DNA of 64,000 bases, from NCBI GenBank assembly GCA_006384855.1, contig VCJN01003259.1, positions 124,001 through 188,000 of the forward strand, given 5' to 3'. A program made the translations under genes and the position numbers. This stretch comes from Tetraselmis striata (Eukaryota > Chlorophyta > Chlorodendrophyceae > Chlorodendrales > Chlorodendraceae). Shown piece after piece: positions 55,813-64,000 of this stretch (positions are counted from its first letter, which is position 1; the number at the start of each line of letters is the position of its first letter). Below the pieces are notes generated by a model. That model searched no databases. It worked only from the letters and a program-made list of their open reading frames with translations, and was not told the DNA's origin.

Positions 55813-58407
55813 CATGCGCATCTGCACAATGCCAGTCATACTATCTGGATACATCTACATCTCTACCTGCAGGTGCATATGCATGAATATCAACGTTGTG
55901 GAACAGCGCCTGACTGATATGGTGCCGGTCGGTCAGTTGGCATAGCATTCATTTATCAGGGATACTTATGCCACACTATTCTGGATGACGGGCCGCACGC
56001 AAATTAGTGCAGCAGAGTCTCGACCGATCTATACTCGAACCGTGATGCCCATTACACCAGATGATCAGGTACGCAAAGCTAACCCCGCGACATGTAGAAA
56101 GCTACGGCACCGCATCCTTGCCCAGCGTACCACGCCCTATCCCGCTATCCGTCCATAAAACGTTGTACATGTGAGAATGGAACTATTATTCATAATCGTA
56201 GGACTGGTGATATATGCGGTTTTTTGGTCCTGCTGGGCATGCCGACATCCTGCTCCATACGGCGTCCGACAAAATTACGTGCGTGCTGCGTTTATGGACG
56301 AGTCATTTCACAGATATCGGTTGTGTCGCTTCTGCTAATTTAGAAATCCGCACATGCATCATGCCGGTGCAGACACGGCGAGGAAACTTGTGGTTAAGAG
56401 CGACACGCCCTGTCTGTGGCCGAGGCATGGCACCTGCGCGGTGTATCCACATCAAAACACATCAACATGGGCTCAAAAACCGTTTGTGTTGTCGGGTTCA
56501 GCGTATGTGTTGTCGGGTCGCGGCACGCAGATGCTTAAACAGAGAGGATTATTAAGGCTTCGTTTCTCCCATAGGTGTAGACTGTCGAGACATATGGATT
56601 AGGGAGCACCTCCAGGCTGCTCTGCCCAGGGCGGTGTGGGGGTCTACCGTGGTCAGCTAGAGTGTGTTATAGCTTCACTTTGTGGGATGCTATGGCCCAG
56701 GCCTATCATCTTATGGCACTTGGGAAAAGTTCTTATGACGAATGGGCCAAACAGCCCATCAGCGTCCTCATTCGTATTCACATGTATACAATATCATAGA
56801 TACATTCTTGTGCTTACTTCGTTGCAACGCTAGACTGGATCATTTGTTTCGGGCTGCTCAAGCGGTCAAGCTCATCGCATCTCGTTGTATAATCCATGCA
56901 GCGGCCTATTTTGTGCTGACGGGCGCACGCGTGCACAACTACACATGTGACAGACAACAGCTGCTTGATTCGTCGACGTGTGGCTCGTTGCGCGACGCCG
57001 GCCGGTGTCTGCATACACGAATTTCGGCGTGACTGCCGTGCGCTGCAAAATGACATTGTTGCTGCTGACGATGGGGATCATCGTTACTTCCACAACTGCG
57101 GCGGTGATATAATGGAATAGTAAAACTGCCATCTCCTTGGAATGCTGGGAGGCATGCATTTACATGGGAGGCTGGCAGACATGCATAGCAGCTATTGCGA
57201 TGATGCATACATATGTTTCGCGGGACGGCGGCTCCAATGCTTCGTGCTGGCCACTAAACGACATGGTGTGGATAGGCAAGGCGGATTTCTATGAAGTGAC
57301 AAAAACTGAAGAGTGTTAGGCGGGAATAGTAGGGAATTGAGTATATGTGTAGGATTGTGTATGCGCTGATGTATCATACACATCATTTAATTATTATTGC
57401 GCGGGCCGGCATATTGCTTTGTTTATTTAAAAAAACAAAAGTGCGTAACTGGCGTCGGACGACCGTGCTGCTACTGTGGAATTTGTAGCCCTGCTTGCGT
57501 AGTTCTGAGTGGTATTTATATGAAAATGTTCCGACGTTTCCTCGCAACGCACTGAGCGATACCGCGATTTTGAGAACTGCACCATCGCACTGCAGTGTCG
57601 ATGGTATCACTCCACATCGTGCATGGGCGCATGCCACTATGGCCCCAACCCAACCAGAAATACCCTAGCCTCTTTGTTGACATGTTTTCTCGCCCACCCA
57701 TGGCCGTACCACCATGCGATAGTTTACGCATGGCGGCGGGACCTGCGGGGCACCAACCCCCGTTGTTGTGGGGGTACTGGAAACGCTCAGTGTGGCGCAA
57801 GAGCTACTCGTTTAGGACACTTGTTAGTGCCAAAGGGGTTGCTTGCACCCTATGGTGCTGATAAAGGCTGAGCATTTATGCGCAACATTCCAGGATTTTA
57901 GGTCATAAACCCTAGATTTAGCTGCCCTACTATTCGTAAGCTTGGATTCGGCGAGAAAGGGGTCTTGGACTTATGTGGAAAGGTATATGACGTTATTATA
58001 TCGACTATATCGACTATACCTGTATACATCGATATGCATCGTCTTCAGACTACGAATCCCTGCTGTTCTCTCGCGTGCTGACCCCAGGCCAAATAGCCAC
58101 ATCTCGTCCACTCGGCCAAAATCGCCAGCGTGCTGGCAGCTCCAGCTGCGAGACGGCACGCTTGCCGCCAGCGAGACTTGCCTGTTGCAAAGATCCCAAT
58201 ATCATCGTTTCGCGCGCATGCGTTGCAGCAGGCCGGCTGTAGTCAGGCCGGCTGCCTGCCGCTACTACTGTACGCCGCCCGTTCGCCGGCTGCTAGAGGT
58301 GCTTAGCCATCGGCGACAGTGAGCGCCAACCCCCGCCGCCGGACCGACGGCTCGCACCACGAGGAGCTCGCGCCATTTAGCCTGCCCCGACCCAGCGAGT
58401 GCGTGCG
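55812..58407. other. Interval between acid phosphatase and HA-repeat gene
   Basis: No gene recognised. Mixed AT content with short open frames only. The last 250 bases become GC-rich and probably form the promoter and 5' UTR of the HA-repeat gene. Confidence 0.4.
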
Positions 58408-60249
58408 ATGTGGCGCCTGGCCTTTTTTGCCGGCGAGGCGCCGCGCGCAACGGCGCGCGCGCTGAGTGCCTGTGCGAACCGCCCCGTTGGACCGCCAGCC
58501 GCCGGCTGTGGCAGTGGTAGCGATGGCTGCTTCGGTGCGTGGCCACTGCCCTCTGGCAGCCCGCTGGTAGCTGTGGCGGCCTGGAGCGCCCCTGGACGGC
58601 GGTGGCCGAACTTCCGACTCCCCTCGGCGCCCCTCCCTCAGCGGCATCCGCTAGCTTCCCACAGCAGCGCCGCGCGGAAGGTTGAGGCGGAGCCAGGCAG
58701 CGCTCTCGCGCAGCTGGCGAGTGGCGTGCCGGCGGACTGGGTGCAGATGCTCCGCCAGCTGGAGCGCTACGTGGCGGAGCACGGCCACGCGCGCGTGCCG
58801 CTGCCGCAGGGGGAGGGGAGCAGGGAGAACTACCGCCTGGCGCGCTGGGTCAACACGCAGCGCGTCAATCGCAAGCGCGGGCAGCTGTCGGCGGCGCAGG
58901 AGGCGGCGCTAGAGGGCCTGGGCCTGGAGTGGGACGTGTTCGAGGCTGAGTGGCGGCGGCAGTACGCGCGACTCGTGGCGGTGCGCGACGCCGCAGGGCC
59001 CGGCGGCCTCAGCCTGGCGGCTCTGCGCGCCAGCATGCCGGACCTGTACAACTGGGTGGTTTACCAGCGCGTGCGGCAGCGAAAGGGCAAGCAGCGGCCG
59101 GAGTTTGTGGCCCTGCTGGAGGGCATCCAGTTCCAGTGGAGCCCGCAGGATGCCATGTGGGTCGCCGCGTTTGAGGAGTACAAGGCTGCGTCGCCAGAAA
59201 TGCGCCGCAGGGCGTCCACCGGGGAGGACGGCAGGTGCGGGAGAGAGGGAAAGGGGGAGGCGGAGGATGGGGGCGGAGGCGGTGATGGGCGCTTGGCTGA
59301 TGTATTTGGCGGGCTGGAAGTTGTCTGGCGCACCCGCAAACCACTCTGTCCCTGTCGTCGTTTGGGCGCAGGGTGGCGCGCTGGGTGAACGAGCAGCGGC
59401 GGGTGTACGCAGAGGGGCGCCTGCCAGAGGAGCGAAAGCGGTCGCTGGAGGCCGTCGGCTTTGTGTGGAGAATCGCGGACACGGAGTGGGCCGCAATGTA
59501 TGAGCGGCTGGCGAGGAGCAAGGACGCGGCGGGCCACTGCCGTCCGCTGGGGGACAGGCGCCTGCAGCGCTGGGTGTCGGCGCAGCGATTGGCGCGCCGC
59601 GAGGGGCGGTTAACGGCGGAGCGCATTGCGGCGCTGGACTCCCTCGGCATTGACTGGGATCCGGCGGGGCTTGGGGCAAGGTGGGAGGCGAGGATGTCAG
59701 AGCTGCGGGCGTTCCGGGAGCGCAAGGGGCACTGCATGGCGACACACGACTCCGGGGCGTCGCACAAACTTGTCGTTTGGTGCCCCCCCCCCCCCCCCCC
59801 CCTTGGCTGTCACCTCTTGAGGGGCACATGATGTCCCGCTGGTGTCCCATGCAGGGAAGGAAGGGTCGGTCCAGAATTGTGCGAGGATTGAGTGGCAGGT
59901 AATTCATGGCATGCTGCCTGCTGGCAGGTGTGAGTGGCAGCGGCGGCTCTGGCGGGAGGGCAAGCTGAACGCGAAGCGGCAGGCACGGCTGGCGGAGGTG
60001 GGCTTTGTGTGGAGGCCGAGCGACGCGGCCTGGGAGCGGCATTTTGCGGAGCTGCGCGCACTGCGCGAGCGCCGGGGGCACTGCCAGATACCTGTGGCGG
60101 AGGGCGCGCGGCCGCATTCCCTCAAGCTGTGGGGCTCCTACCAGCGCCGCCTGTGGCGCGGCGGCCGGCTCCTGCCGCATCGCGAGCAGAAACTGCGCTC
60201 CATTGGCTTCGACCTGGAGCGCCAAGCAAAGGGGCATGACGTCTCCTAG
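58408..60249 (+). CDS. Helicase-associated (HA) domain repeat protein with probable organelle presequence
   Basis: Exons 58408-59234, 59372-59779 and 59928-60249 join in phase to 518 aa. At least four HA-type units (about 65 residues each: W, an F/Y/L-rich helix, G-H/HC, then 'LxxWVxxQR...GxL...R...LexxGFxW') are visible, at residues about 105-170, 276-375, 380-440 and 447-508. Examples: ARWVNTQRVNRKRGQLSAAQ; RVARWVNEQRRVYAEGRLPE; LEAVGFVW; RERRGHCQIP; YQRRLWRGGRL. No helicase motifs are present. HA domains bind nucleic acid in bacterial helicases, while free-standing algal arrays are uncharacterised. The first 90 residues are rich in Ala/Arg/Pro/Ser with MWRLAFFAGEAPRATARALS at the start, suggesting a mitochondrial or plastid presequence. 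The 59780 donor was chosen because it keeps ...VVW/CEWQRRLW in frame. Confidence 0.85.
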
Positions 60250-61447
60250 CCGAGGAGAGGCACGCATGGCAGGGCAGCCTTCGTGGCTGCCTTGAGGCAG
60301 GAGCCCGGACAGCGGGCGCCGCACTCCCGGCAGCGGCCTTCTGTTTCATGAAGTGGCAGCGCTCTTCTAGCATGCACCCCCGGATGGCGCAGCTGTACTG
60401 CCATCCATTTTGAAACGCAGCCAATAGTTCAAGCCATGCGCGTTGGCCATCATGCACCGGCAGGTGTACCCCCCGGTGGCGGCCGCCCGAGAGGGCTGTG
60501 CTTGCGGCAGCGCCGCGCTTCCCCCTGGCAAGTTGGCAATGGCATCACTGACTACTATGAGTGGTATGTTTCATCAACGGCCATAGTACAACGCTAGCGC
60601 ATTAACAGAAGGTCCCAGTCAGCCACCAGGTCGCCAACTCAGCAAGCACCAGTGCCAGTAACAGCACTGGTGGAGGTCAGCTGGCAGTGCCAGATGAGAG
60701 GCTGAAGACGGATCAGAAAAGGACCCTGACACCCTGGGATACTTTATATGTCCACAACAAAAGAATACGGTGGGTAACATGAAAGGCAGTGCTGCTTGGG
60801 GCGGGTGAGGATTATCTACCTGTGGCAATCCTGGATTTTACGAGTATGGGTGCGATCATCATGCAAGGTAGAGATGCTGCGATCGATAATCATCGAGAAT
60901 ACTATTTTTAACACCGTGGATGGAATACAGTTTATGAGCAATAGTCTATAAATAAAATGTAATAAACAGAATTTTTGAATTATATATTATTGCTGACCCT
61001 ATTAACTGAATTGTCTATCATGACGGGAGCTCGGAAATTATAGATTAAAATGTTTTGATAGTTTGGATTATTTTAACTGACATACAGTTCATCTTGGTCA
61101 TATTGCGAATCGATTCCGGAAAGCAATAATAAATACATTGTGTGAGTTTGTATTTTTCCATTGATTATAGAATACTTCACGTACATGCTTTGCGTTTGGT
61201 GGCCCGTAAGATCGATAGACGATAATAATCCAGCGAAGCGTCGATTTTTCGGCGGCGAGCTTTATTGCGGTACGGTACGGGTACCCGTGTAGTGCAGCGG
61301 ATCGGGCCTATAGGTGCATGACTAAAGCGCTTATCTACTGACATGTACTACTAAGTACTATAATCCACTCACCCGCCCGCCCACCCGCCCATCACCCACG
61401 GTCCTTAATTACACAGCCGTCCGATTACGATCTCACGGTTCGGAGGT
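60250..61447. other. Downstream of the HA-repeat gene
   Basis: 3' flank, then strongly AT-rich DNA (60840-61200) and GGTACGG-type repeats at 61270-61290. No coding seen. Confidence 0.4.
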
Positions 61448-62420
61448 ACTGGTGTGAATTACAAAAAGGGCAGTTCCCCAGAATTAGAAAATCAACACAG
61501 CAAGCCGCCTAAAAGCGGCCCGCATCCCGCATGAAGCGGGATGGATGAGTGATGCGCACACGGTTCAGAGTCCGGGCCACGCGAGCACGTGTGTGTGTGG
61601 GTGATCCTCGGACGTGCTGTGCAGCTTCAGCAACGGGATGGCAAACGAATCTGCGCCGTCTGATGAGGCAGCGAGCGCGCTCTCGAGCGGCCACCAAGCT
61701 CAGGACCCCGAGGAAATCTCTTGCGAGCAAGGCCTCCTGGTGAGCCCGGGTGATGCACCGAGTGCCCCGCGATGAGAGGGCACCCCGATCCGCAGCCAAG
61801 CATGCGATACTCCGCACTGTGCGGTGCACCCCCTTGCTCACCTCACCCACTGTGCCGAAGACCATGCCCGTGTACTCCGACATATCCAGGATGTCTCGAA
61901 GAGGACCCTTCTGTCCGGGTTCTGTGTTGTACCACGCCGCGTCCCGCGCAGCCAACCCCCGTTGTATGTCGCCCAACATGGAGCGCTCAAACCGATCCAC
62001 AGCTGTTGCCCGGGGCACTGAAGTGTACTTGACCCCGTACCGCATAGTCTTGAACTCCAGCAGCGTGGACTTCAAGCTCCGGGGATCATAGCTCCCGGTC
62101 ACGACGTTGAACGCCGGAAGGGAGAGCTCTGCGTCCGGTACTAGGTCCTTGAGTTCATCCCTGGGTACGGTGTTGCCGAGAGGCACTGCCTGCTGGAACA
62201 AGTCATCCACCTCCCGCCGTACCGCGATACCTAGGTCGTGAACACAATGATCGCGGAAGGCATCTGCGATAGCGTCGTGTTGTACACGCCAGTGAGCGTC
62301 TCTAGGCGCCGGGAGGTTCATGAGCGCGTCGCCGTATAGATCAACAGTGACGGGGTTGTGCTCCGTCGAGGGCAGAATGATCTGGCACCCAACCACCGGG
62401 GCCAAGCACGGGCTAGGGAG
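61448..62420 (-). mobile_element. 5'-truncated LINE-like element copy
   Basis: 3' tail at 61448-61530 (GGTGTGAATTACAAAAAGGG, hairpin GCCGCCTAAAAGCGGC) followed by an open C-terminal coding region to about 62405. At 62418 homology stops and GGTACT repeats begin, the pattern of 5' truncation at insertion. This copy shows the uninterrupted sequence across the site split by the TIR element at 36427-41268. Confidence 0.75.
61509..62405 (-). CDS. LINE-like element protein, C-terminal endonuclease-like fragment
   Basis: Single open frame of 298 codons without reverse transcriptase. Segments: IILPSTEHNPVTVDLYGDAL, HDAIADAFRDHCVHDLGIAV, AFNVVTGSYDPRSLKSTLLE followed by FKTMRYG (an E-F-K that may belong to a PD-(D/E)XK-like site), ATAVDRFERSMLGDIQRGLA and GMVFGTVGEVSKG. 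It ends in a basic Arg-rich tail (RCLIRRRRFVCHP). The displayed Met is internal to a longer lost ORF, so this is a fragment that happens to remain open. Confidence 0.6.
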   Translation of the reverse strand: MAPVVGCQIILPSTEHNPVTVDLYGDALMNLPAPRDAHWRVQHDAIADAFRDHCVHDLGIAVRREVDDLFQQAVPLGNTVPRDELKDLVPDAELSLPAFNVVTGSYDPRSLKSTLLEFKTMRYGVKYTSVPRATAVDRFERSMLGDIQRGLAARDAAWYNTEPGQKGPLRDILDMSEYTGMVFGTVGEVSKGVHRTVRSIACLAADRGALSSRGTRCITRAHQEALLARDFLGVLSLVAARERARCLIRRRRFVCHPVAEAAQHVRGSPTHTRARVARTLNRVRITHPSRFMRDAGRF

Positions 62421-63918
62421 GTACTGGTACTGGTAGCGAGACTCGCTGCTGATAATAATGGGAATTAAAAAAAACTCTGGTAGCGACTACTTCCAAGCGC
62501 TGGCAATGCGAACGCTCGCTGCTGGTACTGGTACTCGCTACTCGCTGCTGGTACTGCTGGTACTGCTGGTACTGGTGTGAATTACAAAAAGGCAGTTCCC
62601 CAGAACTGCTGGTACAGTACTTTTTTTTTTTCGCCCCCGGGACAGGACTGACACCAGTGAAACCCTTGCAGCGTCTCTACGACGGCCGTTTAGGCAGCAA
62701 TCCAGTTACGGAAAGCCCTGGGTAGGCGATGCTCCGTTATAGTCATCAAGCAAATTGCCGAAGCATTCTTCAAGACTAATTGGAGTCCAGTGACGGAATT
62801 TCCAACACTGTTGGATCACCGGATCACTGCCACGCTTGATGATGGTGCCGCCTTGCCCACCCAAGATGTGGCTGAGCACTGTCCCGGCGCCGCCACGGCC
62901 GGACATCCCCGGCCGGGGCACGCCGCTTTCACTCATGCGCGGGCTGGTCCCGCCGCCACCCGGCGACAGTAGTCCAGCCAGCGCAGCTCTGAGGTGTGCC
63001 TCCCCGAGCTGCTGTGCGAGGGGGGTTAGTGTATGCCTTGCTGGGAGGCCTCGTGCTGGCTTGGCTGTGAGTCTCGCTGAAGTTCGGCCTGGTTGAGAGC
63101 GTTGGGTTGTTCTTGCTTGGAGCCTCTGCCTCGGCCGCCGGCCGAGCCCCGGCCCCCAGCTCTACCACTCTTCCACTCCTCCTCCCAAGCACCTTGCCCG
63201 CGCGTGTAGTAGCAGCGGGGAGCCAAATATATCCTAGCACAAGGCCAATGGTGTTGGGTTCGGCAGTATGCCTCTCTTCTCGTGATCTCGTCTTCGCATC
63301 GCAGCGGGAGGAGCATCGCCCTTGCAACCCGTGGTTGTTGCACTGCGGCCGCAGCGTCGTTAACCTCCCTTCTTCCTCTACTCGCGAATCCTCGTACCAA
63401 TAATGATCCTAACTAGGCACACCAGTGCATGGGTTTTCTTCATGCTTTCTTCGTGGTCAGTCCGTCCATGCTCCACTGAACTGTGCCGCCAGCCAGCCCG
63501 GCGCTTAGTTCCGCCATCACCAGTCGCGCCCGCGGCGGGGGTTGTTGCGGCGAGTCTATTATGCTTGCGTGCATGGTATTGGGCGGCATTCTCTTTGCCG
63601 GAGTGCATACGGCCACGTTTGATGCGTCTGCCCGTGCTCATACCGCACCCTCTTCCACCTCGCCATTGATGTAGTGGACGTTTCCTACTGCCTTTTCGGG
63701 TGATGAATTTTCCTGATTGCCTTTTGCAGCTAGCTCATGTAACTATATCAGGGCAGGGGCCATCCCCGCATGTAATCCTTACTTGTTTTAAGATGTGTAT
63801 AGCGTAGCTGCGAGCGCCGCATGCACGCCACGGACGTGGATTCGCGTTCGCATGTCATCGCATGAGAACGCGCGCAGAGCGCGCCAGGCGGAAAAAAAAC
63901 CCTCAACACTAGTCCTTG
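62421..63918. other. Interval with GTACTG repeats and retroelement-like debris
   Basis: 62421-62600 has GGTACT/GCTGGTACT repeats and another partial LINE tail (62574-62603). 62706-63330 has minus-strand open stretches (LSHILGGQGGTIIKRGSDPV; KFRHWTPISLEECFGNLLDD) that look like retroelement protein pieces but match no family by eye. Nothing else is supported up to 63918. Confidence 0.35.
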
Positions 63919-64000
63919 GTACTGGTGTGAATTACAAAAAGGGCAGTTCCCCAGAATTAGAAAATCAACACAACAAGCCGCCTAAAAGCGGCCCGCATCC
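63918..64000 (-). mobile_element. 3' end of another LINE-like copy, cut by window edge
   Basis: GGTACTGGTGTGAATTACAA, then GAAAATCAACACAACAAG and the GCCGCCTAAAAGCGGC hairpin, in the same orientation as the other copies. The coding part would lie beyond position 64000. Confidence 0.75.

Noticed and set aside
55745-55945. Open frame starting in the (GT)n run (repeated CV residues)
   Set aside because: Microsatellite translation with no downstream domain.
58909-60324. 471-codon minus-strand open frame over the HA-repeat gene
   Set aside because: Shadow frame of the GC-rich HA repeats; crosses its introns and poly-C run and has no domain.
62424-62580. Telomere-like repeat
   Set aside because: The GGTACT/GCTGGTACT units differ from plant/algal telomere repeats (TTTAGGG/TTTTAGGG) and occur next to LINE 3' ends.
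1-64000. tRNA and rRNA genes
   Set aside because: No sequence with paired A-box and B-box and a cloverleaf, and no rRNA-like stretch, was noticed by eye; a covariance-model scan was not possible.

Overview
The window looks like nuclear DNA of a green alga (Chlorophyta). Genes are GC-rich and cut into many short GT-AG introns. TGTAA polyadenylation signals lie just after several stop codons. Gene content includes a plastid m-type thioredoxin, a plant-type wall O-acetyltransferase (RWA/CAS1 family) and a helicase-associated (HA) repeat protein. The species cannot be named from the sequence alone.

Host genes, left to right: the C-terminal part of condensin subunit CAP-G (49-3967, +, cut by the left edge, two apparent one-base frameshifts); RWA/CAS1-type O-acetyltransferase (8088-10727, -, 10 exons); thioredoxin m (21269-22656, +, 3 exons); TFIIH p34/TFB4 (23368-25093, -, 8 exons); an unrecognised membrane protein (26865-27528, +, one apparent frameshift); an MCMDC2-like MCM-domain protein (28933-35253, -, many exons, partly resolved); a histidine acid phosphatase of ACP6 type (53004-55587, +, 10 exons); and an HA-repeat protein (58408-60249, +, 3 exons). 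The RWA, thioredoxin, TFB4, acid phosphatase and HA models each join to an exact multiple of three with intact motifs, so their exon borders are well supported.

Mobile DNA fills most of the rest. (1) 12245-19747 is a Ty3/Gypsy-type LTR element on the minus strand with identical 197-bp terminal repeats. Its proteins carry a C5-cytosine DNA methyltransferase split across the ORF1/ORF2 junction, then reverse transcriptase, RNase H, integrase, a PHD finger and a second methyltransferase-like domain. (2) 35712-42405 is a LINE-like element with an endonuclease-like C-terminal region, split by a 4.8-kb element with 32-bp terminal inverted repeats (36427-41268). Another 5'-truncated copy lies at 61448-62420 and a further 3' end runs off the right edge. 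(3) 42410-45690 and 46290-49940 are two related tyrosine-recombinase elements placed head to head, with repeated terminal blocks resembling PAT/Kangaroo elements, but no reverse transcriptase is visible in either. (4) 19787-20659 is a fragment of a different LINE-like family.

A recurring oddity is very long poly-G/poly-C runs (about 15-33 nt). They sit in introns and intergenic DNA and, in one case, inside a recombinase pseudogene. All four apparent frameshifts in otherwise good genes are the same kind: one extra base, usually in a C or G run. Real decay and assembly insertion error both have to be considered.
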